Numbered from the stretch's first letter, positions 18,407 through 32,097 are shown. The stretch is DNA of 64,000 nt from Huaxiibacter chinensis (GCF_022171985.1 NZ_JAJVHF010000002.1:556207-620206); one strand, 5' to 3'. Program-made: numbers and translations. Notes: a model not told the origin generated them from the letters alone.

Positions 18407-19031
18407 ATGCGCGGGGGTTGTCATCCAGCGCAAACGTCGGCAGCTTAAGATGCCAGCGTATCGCCGCCAGGCGAATCAGCAAGGTCACGACCATACCCAC
18501 CATGGCGGCGGTTTCCAGCTCCACGCCGAAGGTATAAAACACCGTTGCGTGAACAATACCGCCAATGATACAGGCCGTGGCGTAGATTTCGGTTCGCAGG
18601 ATCATCGGGACTTCACGTGCCAGGATATCGCGAATGATCCCGCCGCCCACGCCGGTTAAAACGCCCATGCAGATGGCCACCAGGGGACCCGTGCCCGCCA
18701 GAAACGCTTTGTTGACGCCAATCCCGACAAAGACAGCCAGACCCACCGCATCCAGCACCGGCAAGATCCATTTTGGTAAACGGCGTGGCTGGCGAACTAA
18801 CGCGATCGTCAGCAGACAGGTGACCATCGCCACGACCAGATCGGTGGGATCTCTTACCCAGAATACGGGGCCATGATCGAGGGCCATGTCGCGGATCGTG
18901 CCGCCGCCCACCGCCGTCACTACGCCGAGTACCAGCACGCCAAACGGGTCCATGCGTAATTTGCCCGCCAGCAGCACGCCCGAGATAGCAAACACGGCGG
19001 TGCCAAGAATATCCAGCCAGTAAACGAGCAT
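18405..19031 (-). CDS. yadS: TRIC/UPF0126-family inner-membrane protein YadS
   Basis: Small inner-membrane protein of the TRIC family (UPF0126), with two repeated domains of three helices. Members have been described as trimeric cation channels, and a related E. coli protein has been linked to glycine transport; the substrate of YadS is not established. It has 208 residues with about seven hydrophobic segments. The glycine-rich repeats VTAVGGGTIRD and LTGVGGGIIRDILAR are the family signatures, one per half. It lies 18 bases downstream of btuF on the same strand and is probably the distal gene of mtn-btuF-yadS. Confidence 0.92.
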   Translation of the reverse strand: MLVYWLDILGTAVFAISGVLLAGKLRMDPFGVLVLGVVTAVGGGTIRDMALDHGPVFWVRDPTDLVVAMVTCLLTIALVRQPRRLPKWILPVLDAVGLAVFVGIGVNKAFLAGTGPLVAICMGVLTGVGGGIIRDILAREVPMILRTEIYATACIIGGIVHATVFYTFGVELETAAMVGMVVTLLIRLAAIRWHLKLPTFALDDNPRA

Positions 19032-19049
19032 TGTGTCATCCCCGAATAA

Positions 19050-19850
19050 TTAGTGACTCTCAGCGAGCGCAGAGCAGAGTTGTTTTGCGGCGAGGATAAT
19101 ACGCGGGCTTGCGCGTTCAAACCAGTCGTTGTGCAGGGCGATAACCGGAATTTTGAGCTGGGGATGCCAGAATTGTTCGATTTTAGGAATCTCGCCCGTC
19201 GCGCCGGCAAACACAATCGCGTGCGGATGGCGGGCCAGCACCTGTTCACGGCTTACCTGCGGCCACGGAACGCGGCTTGCGGCAAAGATATTTTCCCCAC
19301 CGCACAGTTCCAGCACCTGATTCTGAATAGAGCTTTTCCCTGTAGTGAACAGGGGCTGGCTGCCAAACTGCAGGAAAACACGCTTTTTCGTCGGGGTGTC
19401 ATATTTTGCCTTCAGGGCTGCGTACTCGTTACGTAGCGCCTGCGCCGCCTGCGCGGCTTTTTTTGGATCAGGGCTGTAGGGGGCGAGCGCGTTAAGCGCA
19501 TCAGCAACCTGCTCGATGCTGAGCGCATCGATCCACATCACTTTTATGCCGAGCGAGGCAAGCTGGTTTACCTGTCGTTCGGCGTTACCGCCGCGCCAGG
19601 CGAGGACCAAATCGGGTTTGAGCGCAACGATGCGCTCCAGATTCATACCCTGCCAGGTGGAGACCTGCTCAATCCGTTTGGCTTCGGGCGGGTAGTCAGA
19701 ATAGCTGCTGACCGCCACGGGCGTAATCCCGGCGGCGAAGGCCAGCTCTGTATTCGCAGGGGAGAGTGTAATGACACGCGGCGCGGCGAAAAGCCACGCC
19801 GGTGCAAGCAGAAACAGGGCGGCAAGCGCCCTTATGCTGTGTTTACCCAC
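19050..19850 (-). CDS. btuF: Periplasmic vitamin B12-binding protein BtuF
   Basis: Binds cobalamin in the periplasm and delivers it to the BtuCD ABC importer. The start is GTG at 19848-19850, which overlaps the end of mtn by eight bases and gives 266 residues, exactly the E. coli length. A longer frame upstream lies inside mtn and is not coding. The signal peptide ends at LFAA, and the mature chain begins [19 protein letters not shown]. The conserved motifs [24 protein letters not shown] and [10 protein letters not shown] are present. The overlap implies translational coupling to mtn, as in E. coli. Confidence 0.96.
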   Translation of the reverse strand: MGKHSIRALAALFLLAPAWLFAAPRVITLSPANTELAFAAGITPVAVSSYSDYPPEAKRIEQVSTWQGMNLERIVALKPDLVLAWRGGNAERQVNQLASLGIKVMWIDALSIEQVADALNALAPYSPDPKKAAQAAQALRNEYAALKAKYDTPTKKRVFLQFGSQPLFTTGKSSIQNQVLELCGGENIFAASRVPWPQVSREQVLARHPHAIVFAGATGEIPKIEQFWHPQLKIPVIALHNDWFERASPRIILAAKQLCSALAESH

Positions 19851-20541
19851 GCGCCAGTTTCTGCACCAGGGTTTCGACCATGATGGTGGACTGCTTAGCC
19901 GCAACGGCCAGGAACTCATCAAAGCTGAGGTGTGATTGCTGATCGGCAACGTCAGAGATCGCGCGAACCACCACAAAAGGCACGCTGAAGTTATGGCAAA
20001 CGTGCGCAATGGCCGTCGCTTCCATCTCCACGGCCACCGCGTTCGGGAAGTTATGACGGATTTTTGCCAGGCCGACGGAGCCGTTAATGAAGGCGTCACC
20101 GCTGACAATCAGGCCGCGTACCGCATTCAGATTCAGTTCAGCAATGCAGCTTTCTGCAGCGGCAATCAGCTTGTCGTCAGCTTTAAAGCCTGCCGGGCAG
20201 CCCGGAAGCTGACCATACTCGTAGCCAAAGGCGGTGACGTCTGCATCGTGATAGCGTGCTTCGTCGGAGACGACGATATCGCCCACTTTCAGCGTCGACG
20301 CCAGACCGCCCGCTGAACCGGTGTTAACGATCACGTCGGGCTTGCAGCGCTCAAGCAGCAGCGTGGCGCCCAGCGCGGCAGCGACTTTACCGATGCCAGA
20401 TTTCAGCAGAGCGACCTCAGTGCCGTTCAGCTGGCCGGTGTAGATCTCACAACCACCCAGAGAAAGGGTCTGACGGTTCTCAATTTTGTCACGCAGAAGC
20501 GTAACTTCTTCTTCCATTGCACCAATAATGCCGATTTTCAT
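19843..20541 (-). CDS. mtn: 5'-methylthioadenosine/S-adenosylhomocysteine nucleosidase
   Basis: Hydrolyses methylthioadenosine, S-adenosylhomocysteine and 5'-deoxyadenosine to adenine plus the thioribose or ribose compound. It recycles methionine-cycle by-products and supplies the LuxS pathway to autoinducer-2. It has 232 residues, as in E. coli. [13 protein letters not shown] carries the catalytic Glu12, the ribose-binding glutamates are in [14 protein letters not shown], and the catalytic aspartate is in RAISDVADQ. It is the first gene of mtn-btuF-yadS and divergent from dgt with an 82-base gap. Confidence 0.98.
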   Translation of the reverse strand: MKIGIIGAMEEEVTLLRDKIENRQTLSLGGCEIYTGQLNGTEVALLKSGIGKVAAALGATLLLERCKPDVIVNTGSAGGLASTLKVGDIVVSDEARYHDADVTAFGYEYGQLPGCPAGFKADDKLIAAAESCIAELNLNAVRGLIVSGDAFINGSVGLAKIRHNFPNAVAVEMEATAIAHVCHNFSVPFVVVRAISDVADQQSHLSFDEFLAVAAKQSTIMVETLVQKLARG

Positions 20542-20623
20542 AGATTTACTCGCGATGTGCCTTGTTAAGATGCATAGTCTATCATGCGCTTAAGGGGAAA
20601 CGCATTCTCACGCGGGGGAGCAC

Positions 20624-22138
20624 ATGGCACCAATCGATTTTCGCAAAAAAATTAACTGGCATCGTCGATTCCGTTCTCCGCAAGGAGAGAAGAGTGAGCA
20701 TGAGATCCTGCGCATTTTTGAAAGCGACCGCGGGCGCATCATTAACTCTCCGGCGATCCGTCGGCTGCAGCAAAAAACGCAGGTTTTTCCGCTGGAGCGA
20801 AACGCCGCCGTGCGAACGCGTTTAACGCACTCCCTGGAAGTTCAGCAGGTCGGGCGCTATATCGCGAAAGAGATTTTAAGCCGTCTCAAAGAGCAGCGTC
20901 TGCTGGAAACCTACGGGCTGGATGAATTAACCGGGCCGTTTGAGAGCATTGTCGAGATGGCCTGCCTGATGCACGACATCGGCAATCCCCCTTTTGGCCA
21001 TTTTGGTGAGGCGGCGATTAACGACTGGTTTAAACAGCGGCTGTTTCCCTCCGATGCGGCCAGTCAGCCATTGAGTGACGATCGCTGCGTGGTCAGAGAT
21101 TTGCGGCTGCGGGAAGGGGAAGAGGCGCTTAATGACCTGCGGCGCAAGGTGCGTCAGGATCTCTGTCATTTCGAGGGCAATGCACAGGGCATCCGCCTGG
21201 TACACTCTCTGATGAGAATGAACCTCACGTGGGCGCAGGTCGGCTGCATTTTAAAATATACCCGTCCGGCATGGTGGGCAGGCGATCCGCCTGAATCACA
21301 CAGCTATTTAATGAAAAAACCGGGCTATTATCTTTCAGAAGAACGTTATATCGAAAGGCTGCGTCAGGAACTGTCGTTGACGCCGCACGGACGTTTTCCG
21401 CTCACCTGGATAATGGAAGCAGCGGATGATATTTCCTATTGCGTGGCCGACCTGGAAGATGCCGTTGAAAAAAGAATATTCAGCGTAGAGGAGCTGTATC
21501 AGCATCTTTACGACGCCTGGGGCACCCATGAAAAAGGATCGCTGTTTTCGCAGGTCGTGGAAAATGCCTGGGATAAATCTCGGTCAAATACGTTAAGCCG
21601 CAGTACCGAAGATCAGTTCTTTATGTATTTGCGCGTCAATACGCTCAATAAACTGGTGCCTTATGCCGCGTCACGTTTTATTGAAAATCTGCCGATGGTG
21701 TTTAGCGGTGAGTTTAACCATGCGCTGCTGGAAGATGACAGTAGTTACAGCCAACTGCTTGAGTTATATAAGAACGTAGCTGTTCAACATGTCTTCAGCC
21801 ATCCGGATGTTGAACAGCTGGAATTGCAGGGCTATCGCGTCATTTCCGGGTTGCTGGATATTTACCAGCCCCTGCTGCAATTATCCGTTGAAGAATTTAC
21901 TGATATCGTTGAGCACGAGAGAGTGAGACGTTTGCCGATTGCCTCGCGGTTATTTCAAAAATTGTCAACCCGACATCGTCTTGCCTACATCGAAGCGGTA
22001 AGTAAAATTGATAAAAACGCCACCCAGTGGCCGGTTCTGGAATATTACTATCGCTGTCGGCTTATTCAGGACTATATCAGCGGAATGACAGACCTGTATG
22101 CCTGGGATGAATACCGCAAACTGATGGCCGTTGAATAA
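20624..22138 (+). CDS. dgt: Deoxyguanosinetriphosphate triphosphohydrolase
   Basis: Hydrolyses dGTP to deoxyguanosine and tripolyphosphate, and so lowers dGTP pools. It has 504 residues (E. coli 505). HD-superfamily metal ligands are visible: histidine in [11 protein letters not shown] and the His-Asp pair in [16 protein letters not shown], with a later aspartate in [15 protein letters not shown]. The C-terminus [21 protein letters not shown] matches E. coli. It is transcribed alone, 130 bases ahead of the degP start. No clear terminator is seen after it. Confidence 0.97.
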   Translation: MAPIDFRKKINWHRRFRSPQGEKSEHEILRIFESDRGRIINSPAIRRLQQKTQVFPLERNAAVRTRLTHSLEVQQVGRYIAKEILSRLKEQRLLETYGLDELTGPFESIVEMACLMHDIGNPPFGHFGEAAINDWFKQRLFPSDAASQPLSDDRCVVRDLRLREGEEALNDLRRKVRQDLCHFEGNAQGIRLVHSLMRMNLTWAQVGCILKYTRPAWWAGDPPESHSYLMKKPGYYLSEERYIERLRQELSLTPHGRFPLTWIMEAADDISYCVADLEDAVEKRIFSVEELYQHLYDAWGTHEKGSLFSQVVENAWDKSRSNTLSRSTEDQFFMYLRVNTLNKLVPYAASRFIENLPMVFSGEFNHALLEDDSSYSQLLELYKNVAVQHVFSHPDVEQLELQGYRVISGLLDIYQPLLQLSVEEFTDIVEHERVRRLPIASRLFQKLSTRHRLAYIEAVSKIDKNATQWPVLEYYYRCRLIQDYISGMTDLYAWDEYRKLMAVE

Positions 22139-22196
22139 TTCCTGAGTTTTGTAAAGACGGCCAATAAATTTTTACTTTTTCTATAAAGTTAAGCCT

Positions 22197-22224
22197 GGAA
22201 CTAAGCGGTATAAAACGAATCTGA
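22197..22224 (+). promoter_or_regulatory. Sigma-E type promoter of degP
   Basis: GGAACT (22197-22202) is separated by 17 bases from TCTGA (22220-22224), the spacing and sequence of known sigma-E promoters. It lies 45 bases before the degP ATG, as in E. coli, and implies induction by misfolded outer-membrane proteins. A CpxR box is also expected but was not confidently located. Confidence 0.8.
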
Positions 22225-22268
22225 GTTACACAGCAATTTTGCGTCATCTGTAAATCGAGATTGAAAAC

Positions 22269-23705
22269 ATGAAAAAAACCACATTAGCAATGAGTGCACT
22301 GGCTCTGAGTTTAGGTTTGGCGCTGTCTCCTCTGGCTGCAAACGCAGCTGAGACCGCATCTTCGGCCACAACCGCGCAGCAGATGCCGAGCCTGGCCCCG
22401 ATGCTCGAAAAAGTGATGCCATCGGTGGTGAGTATCAACGTTGAAGGCAGTACCGCGGTGAATACGCCGCGTATGCCGCGTAATTTCCAGCAGTTCTTCG
22501 GTGACAATTCACCGTTCTGCCAGGACGGTTCTCCGTTCCAGAGCTCACCATTCTGCCAGGGCGGCGGCCCGGGTGACGGTGGCCAGGGCGGCGGCCAGCA
22601 GCAAAAATTCATGGCGCTTGGCTCCGGCGTGATCATTGACGCGGCGAAAGGCTATGTCGTCACCAACAACCACGTGGTCGACAATGCGAGCACCATTAAA
22701 GTCCAGTTGAGCGACGGGCGTAAATTCGATGCCAAAGTGGTCGGCAAAGACCCGCGCTCTGACATTGCGCTGATCCAGATTCAGGATCCGAAAAACCTGA
22801 CGGCGATTAAGCTGGCCGATTCCGATGCCCTGCGCGTGGGGGATTATACGGTCGCCATCGGTAACCCATTTGGTCTGGGCGAAACGGTCACCTCGGGGAT
22901 CGTCTCTGCACTGGGTCGTAGCGGCCTGAATGCGGAGAACTACGAAAACTTTATCCAGACCGATGCGGCAATTAACCGGGGTAACTCCGGCGGTGCGCTG
23001 GTCAACCTGAACGGCGAACTGATTGGTATCAACACGGCGATCCTGGCGCCAGACGGCGGTAACATAGGTATCGGCTTTGCGATCCCAAGCAACATGGTGA
23101 AAAACCTGACGGGTCAGATGGTCGAGTTTGGCCAGGTGAAACGCGGTGAGCTGGGTATCATGGGAACCGAACTGAACTCCGAGCTGGCCAAAGCGATGAA
23201 GGTCGATGCCCAGCGCGGGGCGTTCGTCAGCCAGGTTATGCCGAACTCGTCTGCCGCTAAAGCGGGTATTAAAGCGGGTGATGTAATTACCACACTGAAC
23301 GGTAAACCGATCAGCAGCTTCGCCGCCCTGCGTGCTGAAGTCGGCTCTATGCCTGTGGGCAGCAAAGTGTCGCTTGGCCTGCTGCGTGACGGCAAACCGG
23401 TGAACGTCAGCCTTGAACTGCAGCAGAGCAGCCAGACCCAGGTTGACTCCAGCACCATCTTCACCGGCATCGAAGGTGCAGACTTGAGCAACAAAGGGGC
23501 CGATAAAGGTGTGGTGGTGAGCGAAGTGAAAGCAAACTCTCCGGCAGCCCGAATCGGTCTGAAAAAAGGCGATGTGATTATCGGAGCGAACCAGCAGCCG
23601 GTGAAAAACATTGCTGAGCTGCGTAAAATTCTCGACAGTAAACCGGCCGTGCTTGCGCTGAATATCCAGCGTGGTGATACGTCGCTTTATCTCCTGATGC
23701 AGTAA
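22269..23705 (+). CDS. degP: Periplasmic serine protease and chaperone DegP (HtrA)
   Basis: Degrades or refolds damaged envelope proteins in the periplasm, working as oligomeric cages. It has 478 residues. The signal peptide ends near Ala26. The LA loop is visible with its two cysteines (SPFCQDGSPFQSSPFCQGG) and a glycine/glutamine-rich tract slightly longer than I recall in E. coli. The catalytic triad is in NNHVVD (His), SDIALIQ (Asp) and GNSGGAL (Ser). Two PDZ domains follow (around GELGIMGTEL and GADKGVVVSEV). The gene stands alone with its own sigma-E promoter and terminator. Confidence 0.98.
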   Translation: MKKTTLAMSALALSLGLALSPLAANAAETASSATTAQQMPSLAPMLEKVMPSVVSINVEGSTAVNTPRMPRNFQQFFGDNSPFCQDGSPFQSSPFCQGGGPGDGGQGGGQQQKFMALGSGVIIDAAKGYVVTNNHVVDNASTIKVQLSDGRKFDAKVVGKDPRSDIALIQIQDPKNLTAIKLADSDALRVGDYTVAIGNPFGLGETVTSGIVSALGRSGLNAENYENFIQTDAAINRGNSGGALVNLNGELIGINTAILAPDGGNIGIGFAIPSNMVKNLTGQMVEFGQVKRGELGIMGTELNSELAKAMKVDAQRGAFVSQVMPNSSAAKAGIKAGDVITTLNGKPISSFAALRAEVGSMPVGSKVSLGLLRDGKPVNVSLELQQSSQTQVDSSTIFTGIEGADLSNKGADKGVVVSEVKANSPAARIGLKKGDVIIGANQQPVKNIAELRKILDSKPAVLALNIQRGDTSLYLLMQ

Positions 23706-23712
23706 TCTCCTT

Positions 23713-23750
23713 CGCCCCTGCTTTCTGCGAGCAGGGGCGTTTTCCTTTTC
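23713..23750 (+). terminator. Rho-independent terminator of degP
   Basis: The stem CGCCCCTGCT / AGCAGGGGCG with a seven-base loop is followed by a T-rich run (TTTTCCTTTTC). Confidence 0.9.
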
Positions 23751-23789
23751 TGTGACCCTTCCCACAAGTCCATACTTCTTCCCCCGTCT

Positions 23790-23805
23790 TTGTGCAGATG
23801 CACAA
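23790..23805 (+). promoter_or_regulatory. Palindrome upstream of cdaR, candidate operator
   Basis: TTGTGCA-GA-TGCACAA is a perfect seven-base inverted repeat centred about 61 bases before the cdaR ATG and about 30 bases before the A+T-rich TATATTTTAG, which could hold the -10 element. Its position suggests autoregulation by CdaR or control by another dimeric regulator. The sequence symmetry is observed; the binding protein is a guess. Confidence 0.45.
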
Positions 23806-23858
23806 TGCAGCCCCGATCGAACTCCCCTATATTTTAGCTCTGCTTAGAGGAGGGTTGC

Positions 23859-25016
23859 ATGGCTGGCTGGCATCTTGATACCAACATGGCACAGGATATC
23901 GTGGCGCGAACCATGCGCATTATCGATACCAATATCAACGTCATGGACGCCCGTGGGCGCATAATTGGCAGTGGCGATCGGGAACGCATTGGGGAATTGC
24001 ACGAAGGGGCGTTGCTGGTGCTCTCTCAGGGGCGCGTGGTGGATATCGATGATGCGGTGGCGAAACACCTTCACGGCGTGCGTCAGGGGATCAATTTACC
24101 GTTGCGGCTGGAGGGGGAGATAGTCGGCGTAATCGGCCTGACTGGTGAGCCCGAGTCCCTGCGTAAATATGGTGAGCTGGTCTGCATGACGGCCGAAATG
24201 ATGCTTGAGCAGTCGCGTCTGATGCATTTGCTGGCACAGGACAGTCGCCTGCGTGAAGAGCTGGTGATGAACCTGATCCAGGCCGAGGAGCATACGCCCG
24301 CCTTAACGGAATGGGCGCAACGTCTGGGCATCGATCTTAATCAGCCGCGCGTGGTGGCAATGATCGAGGTGGACAGCGGGCAGCTCGGGGTGGACAGCGC
24401 GATGGCGGAATTACAGCAGTTGCAAAATGCGCTGGCGACGCCAGAGCGCAATAACCTGGTGGCGATAGTGTCGTTAACCGAAATGGTGGTGCTGAAACCC
24501 GCGTTAAACCCGTTTGGTCGCTGGGATGCTGAAGATCACCGTCGTCGTGTCGAACAGCTCATTGCCCGCATGAAAGAGAACGGTCAGCTGCGCTTTCGCG
24601 TCGCACTGGGCAATTACTTCACCGGCCCTGGCAGCATTGCCCGCTCGTGGCGTACGGCGCGCACCACGATGATGGTGGGTAAGCAGCGCATGCCGGAAAG
24701 TCGGGCCTATTTTTATCAGGATTTGATGCTTCCCGTGCTGCTCGACAGCCTGCGCGGAGGCTGGCAGGCTAACGAGCTGGCGCGTCCGCTGGTGCGGCTG
24801 AAGGCGATGGACAACAATGGCCTGTTGCGAAGAACGTTGCAGGCATGGTTTCGCCATAACGTGCAGCCGCTGGCGACATCCAAAGCGCTCTTTATTCATC
24901 GCAACACGCTGGAGTATCGGCTTAACCGCATCTCAGAACTGACCGGGCTGGATCTGGGTAATTTCGACGACCGATTACTGCTGTATGTGGCGCTTCAGTT
25001 AGATGAGCAGAGATAA
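23859..25016 (+). CDS. cdaR: Carbohydrate diacid transcriptional regulator CdaR
   Basis: Activator of D-glucarate, D-galactarate and glycerate utilisation genes in E. coli, also reported to act on its own gene. It has 385 residues, the E. coli length. An N-terminal diacid-sensing domain (MAGWHLDTNMAQDIVARTMRI onwards) is followed by a GGDEF-like middle region and a C-terminal helix-turn-helix of the PucR/CdaR type (TSKALFIHRNTLEYRLNRISELTGLDL). It is transcribed alone, with GAGGAGG as a strong ribosome site. The target garPLRK and gudPD operons are not in this window. Confidence 0.95.
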   Translation: MAGWHLDTNMAQDIVARTMRIIDTNINVMDARGRIIGSGDRERIGELHEGALLVLSQGRVVDIDDAVAKHLHGVRQGINLPLRLEGEIVGVIGLTGEPESLRKYGELVCMTAEMMLEQSRLMHLLAQDSRLREELVMNLIQAEEHTPALTEWAQRLGIDLNQPRVVAMIEVDSGQLGVDSAMAELQQLQNALATPERNNLVAIVSLTEMVVLKPALNPFGRWDAEDHRRRVEQLIARMKENGQLRFRVALGNYFTGPGSIARSWRTARTTMMVGKQRMPESRAYFYQDLMLPVLLDSLRGGWQANELARPLVRLKAMDNNGLLRRTLQAWFRHNVQPLATSKALFIHRNTLEYRLNRISELTGLDLGNFDDRLLLYVALQLDEQR

Positions 25017-25056
25017 GCGGCACGACGCCCTGCCATGTGAGAGAGGGCAAAGACTA

Positions 25057-25087
25057 AAAACGGCAATCTGTGATTGCCGTTTTGCGT
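25057..25087. terminator. Bidirectional terminator between cdaR and yaeH
   Basis: The 12-base perfect stem AAAACGGCAATC / GATTGCCGTTTT with loop TGT lies between the convergent genes cdaR and yaeH. T-rich arms occur in both directions. Confidence 0.88.
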
Positions 25088-25474
25088 TTATTTGCGGGTG
25101 AGCTTTTCAAGATCGGCTTCGATCTCGCTGATTTTGTGGGTCACCACGCTTTCAAGGTGACGAAGGTCGTCAAGGATCTTACGTTTGAGATCGACTTCGG
25201 TGCGATCGCGCTGGCAAATCTGATCGAGCTCGTCGATCACATAGCGCAGATTCGGGCTGATCTCCTGAACCTCTTTGTACCCCTGGCCGACGCCATCAGC
25301 GACGACGGTCTTGCGTTGACGCGGGTATTTAAACTTCACGCTTTTGGCGAAGAATTCCCCTTTGTCCTTGTGAAAATAGATCTTCAGGATATCGTTGTTC
25401 GCTTCCTGGCGGAGGCTATAACGATCAATTTCATCAGGATTGGTAATGCCCAGACTTTTCAGATTATCGTACAT
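25088..25474 (-). CDS. yaeH: UPF0325 family protein YaeH
   Basis: Conserved small cytoplasmic protein of unknown function found across enteric bacteria. The start at 25474 gives [17 protein letters not shown] and 128 residues, the E. coli length. AAAGGG eight bases upstream supports it over the ATG 24 bases further out. The chain is highly charged, with a basic middle section ([22 protein letters not shown]) and a predicted helical C-terminus rich in Asp, Glu and Lys ([16 protein letters not shown]). No catalytic motif is visible. It has its own terminator and follows dapD on the same strand. Confidence 0.93.
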   Translation of the reverse strand: MYDNLKSLGITNPDEIDRYSLRQEANNDILKIYFHKDKGEFFAKSVKFKYPRQRKTVVADGVGQGYKEVQEISPNLRYVIDELDQICQRDRTEVDLKRKILDDLRHLESVVTHKISEIEADLEKLTRK

Positions 25475-25548
25475 AGCGGTACCCTTTGAGCTCAACATAA
25501 CCTTTGAATAATTAACGAAAAAATCTAATTTCGCTAGCCCCGGATATA

Positions 25549-25576
25549 AAAAAAGCGGGGTAGCCCCCGCTTTTTG
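25549..25576 (-). terminator. Rho-independent terminator of dapD
   Basis: An AGCGGGG / CCCCGCT stem with a T-run on the minus strand lies about ten bases after the dapD stop codon. Confidence 0.88.
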
Positions 25577-25586
25577 TTATTCCCGA

Positions 25587-26411
25587 TTAATCGATGGTAC
25601 GCAGCAGTTCGTTAATACCGACTTTACCGCGGGTTTTGGCATCGACTTTCTTCACAATGACCGCACAGTACAGGCTGTATTTGCCATCCTTCGAAGGCAG
25701 GTTGCCGGAAACGACCACCGAACCTGCCGGTACGCGACCATAATGCACTTCGCCGGTTTCACGATCGTAAATGCGGGTGCTCTGACCGATGTAAACGCCC
25801 ATTGAAATCACGGAGCCTTCTTCAACAATCACACCCTCTACCACTTCGGAGCGTGCGCCGATGAAGCAGTTATCTTCGATGATGGTTGGATTCGCCTGAA
25901 GAGGTTCCAGAACGCCACCGATACCTACGCCGCCGGACAGGTGAACGTTTTTACCGATTTGCGCGCAAGAACCGACCGTTGCCCAGGTATCAACCATGGT
26001 GCCTTCGTCGACGTAGGCACCAATGTTGACATAGGAAGGCATCAGTACGGTATTACGTGCAATGTATGCGCCCTGACGAACGGCCGCAGGCGGCACGACG
26101 CGGAAACCTTCTTTCTGAAAGCGCGCTTCGTCATAGTCGGCGAATTTCATTGGGACTTTATCGAAGTAGCGGCTTTCTGCGCCATCGATAACATGGTTAT
26201 CGTTAATGCGGAAGGAGAGCAGCACGGCCTTCTTCAGCCACTGGTGAGTTACCCACTGGCCGTCAATTTTTTCTGCAACACGCAGTGCGCCGGAATCAAG
26301 CAGAGAAATAACCTGATTCACCGCTTCGCGGGTAACGGTATCTGCATTTGCCGGGGTGATTTCGGCGCGGCGCTCAAAAGCGGACTCAATAACGTTCTGT
26401 AACTGCTGCAT
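25587..26411 (-). CDS. dapD: Tetrahydrodipicolinate N-succinyltransferase
   Basis: Transfers succinyl from succinyl-CoA to tetrahydrodipicolinate in the lysine and meso-diaminopimelate pathway, which feeds peptidoglycan synthesis. It has 274 residues. An N-terminal helical domain is followed by a left-handed beta-helix of hexapeptide repeats ([27 protein letters not shown]) and a C-terminal region ending [13 protein letters not shown]. It is separated from glnD upstream by 34 bases and may share its transcript, although E. coli dapD is also expressed independently. Confidence 0.98.
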   Translation of the reverse strand: MQQLQNVIESAFERRAEITPANADTVTREAVNQVISLLDSGALRVAEKIDGQWVTHQWLKKAVLLSFRINDNHVIDGAESRYFDKVPMKFADYDEARFQKEGFRVVPPAAVRQGAYIARNTVLMPSYVNIGAYVDEGTMVDTWATVGSCAQIGKNVHLSGGVGIGGVLEPLQANPTIIEDNCFIGARSEVVEGVIVEEGSVISMGVYIGQSTRIYDRETGEVHYGRVPAGSVVVSGNLPSKDGKYSLYCAVIVKKVDAKTRGKVGINELLRTID

Positions 26412-26445
26412 CGTTTTACTCTTTCCATTTCTCTAAAAAAACACG

Positions 26446-29978
<3,533 letters not shown>

Positions 29979-30099
29979 GTAATCTGTCCGTCGGTGTCGA
30001 TTTTTTCGACAATACTAGTCTAAGTGTTGTCAATGGTAACAGTCAGGCGCACTCCCTGCCAAATTGAGAATCGTTAACAGCACAGAGAGCCAACATTAA

Positions 30100-30129
30100 T
30101 TGGTTTCTGCCCGTGTTTTATGGTATAAA
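30100..30129 (+). promoter_or_regulatory. Promoter of rpsB-tsf
   Basis: TTGGTT (30100-30105), an 18-base spacer and TATAAA (30124-30129) are followed by the G+C-rich discriminator GCGCGCC, which is characteristic of promoters under stringent (ppGpp) control. The rest of the 322-base map-rpsB gap holds the structured leader described separately. Confidence 0.65.
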
Positions 30130-30134
30130 GCGCG

Positions 30135-30275
30135 CCGGACTTCCGATCCATTTTCAACTACACAGAATGGACGGAGGCGACAAATCTCACTTTGTGTAAA
30201 TAACACACACGTATCGGCACATATTCCGGGGTGCCCTTTGGGGTCGGTAATATGGGATACGTGGAGGCATAACCC
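30135..30275 (+). ncRNA. Structured rpsB leader (S2 leader / t44 RNA family)
   Basis: The segment between the promoter and the rpsB ATG can fold into a long helix: CGTATC (30210-30215) pairs with GATACG (30256-30261), and inside it ATATT (30221-30225) pairs with AATAT (30249-30253), enclosing a G/C-rich hairpin. In E. coli this interval carries the t44 RNA and the 5' leader through which S2 represses rpsB-tsf. The family assignment rests on position and these paired arms; the boundaries are approximate. Confidence 0.65.
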
Positions 30276-30285
30276 CAACTTTTAA

Positions 30286-31026
<741 letters not shown>

Positions 31027-31062
31027 TAAGGTTCTAGCCCTTATTAGTACCGTGTATGAATA

Positions 31063-31087
31063 GGGGCCAATTACAGGCCCCTTTTTT
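31063..31087 (+). terminator. Attenuator/terminator between rpsB and tsf
   Basis: GGGGCC / GGCCCC with a seven-base loop and six T residues lies 57 bases before the tsf ATG. It probably lets only part of the transcription continue into tsf. Confidence 0.75.
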
Positions 31088-31143
31088 CAATTTACACTGT
31101 TTGGCCCATGGCCGGGCAGTTCACATCTCCCGAGGATTTAAGA

Positions 31144-31995
31144 ATGGCTGAAATTACCGCATCCCTGGTAAAAGAGCTGCGTGAACGTACTGGCGCAGGC
31201 ATGATGGATTGCAAAAAAGCACTGGTTGAAGCTAACGGCGACATCGAGCTGGCAATCGAAAACATGCGTAAATCTGGTGCGATCAAAGCAGCTAAGAAAG
31301 CAGGCAACGTTGCTGCTGACGGCGTGATCCTGACCAAGATCGACGGCACCTACGGTATCATTCTGGAAGTTAACTGCCAGACTGACTTCGTTGCTAAAGA
31401 CGGTGGTTTCCAGGCATTTGCTAACAAAGTTCTGGACGCAGCTATTGCCGGCAAAATCACTGACGTTGACGTTCTGAAAGCACAGTTCGAAGAAGAGCGT
31501 GTTGCGCTGGTTGCTAAAATCGGTGAGAACATCAACATCCGTCGTATTTCTTCTCTGGAAGGTGACGTACTGGGTTCTTACCAGCACGGTGCACGTATCG
31601 GTGTTCTGGTTGCGGCTAAAGGCGCTGATGAAGAGCTGGTTAAACAGCTGGCTATGCACATCGCTGCAAGCAAACCAGAATTCGTTAAACCAGAAGACGT
31701 GTCTGCTGAAGTAGTAGAAAAAGAGTACCAGGTTCAGCTGGACATCGCCATGCAGTCTGGCAAGCCAAAAGAAATCGCAGAGAAAATGGTTGAAGGCCGC
31801 ATGAAGAAATTCACCGGCGAAGTTTCTCTGACTGGTCAGCCTTTCGTTATGGATCCAACCAAATCTGTTGCTCAGCTGCTGAAAGAGCACAACGCAGATG
31901 TGACTGGTTTCATCCGCTTCGAAGTGGGCGAAGGCATCGAGAAAGTTGAAACTGACTTCGCAGCAGAAGTTGCTGCAATGTCCAAGCAGTCTTAA
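31144..31995 (+). CDS. tsf: Translation elongation factor Ts
   Basis: Nucleotide exchange factor that regenerates EF-Tu-GTP. The ATG at 31144 gives [17 protein letters not shown] and 283 residues, the E. coli length. GAGGA at 31132-31136 is the ribosome site, and the longer in-frame extension over the intergenic region is rejected. The EF-Tu-contacting motif [14 protein letters not shown] is in the N-terminal domain, and the [10 protein letters not shown] core signature follows. A strong terminator separates tsf from pyrH. Confidence 0.99.
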   Translation: MAEITASLVKELRERTGAGMMDCKKALVEANGDIELAIENMRKSGAIKAAKKAGNVAADGVILTKIDGTYGIILEVNCQTDFVAKDGGFQAFANKVLDAAIAGKITDVDVLKAQFEEERVALVAKIGENINIRRISSLEGDVLGSYQHGARIGVLVAAKGADEELVKQLAMHIAASKPEFVKPEDVSAEVVEKEYQVQLDIAMQSGKPKEIAEKMVEGRMKKFTGEVSLTGQPFVMDPTKSVAQLLKEHNADVTGFIRFEVGEGIEKVETDFAAEVAAMSKQS

Positions 31996-32002
31996 TGATT
32001 GC

Positions 32003-32033
32003 GAAGGAGCCGCCTGAGGGCGGCTTCTTTTTG
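32003..32033 (+). terminator. Rho-independent terminator of tsf
   Basis: AGCCGCC / GGCGGCT stem (32008-32014 and 32019-32025) is followed by TCTTTTT, just after the tsf stop codon. Confidence 0.9.
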
Positions 32034-32061
32034 CCCGTCATGTAAATTCAGCCTGGCTCCT

Positions 32062-32097
32062 ATAGCGGCTGTGCTGAAAAGCGACATAAAATGTCGC
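32062..32097 (+). promoter_or_regulatory. pyrH leader: 15-nt repeat plus hairpin
   Basis: ATAGCGGCTGTGCTG (32062-32076) recurs exactly upstream of frr at 32981-32995. It is followed by a perfect hairpin GCGACAT-AAA-ATGTCGC (32081-32097). Both are non-coding and precede the pyrH ATG by 46-82 bases. Their function is unknown. Confidence 0.5.

Noticed and set aside
22545..23765. Open frame of 406 codons antisense to degP
   Set aside because: Low-complexity arginine, histidine and glutamine content typical of reverse-complement shadows; degP motifs fix the real strand.
25021..25056. Possible degenerate copy of the palindromic repeat after cdaR
   Set aside because: Only GCCCTGCC and GAGAGAGGGC are similar and the arms do not pair well; not enough to call a copy.
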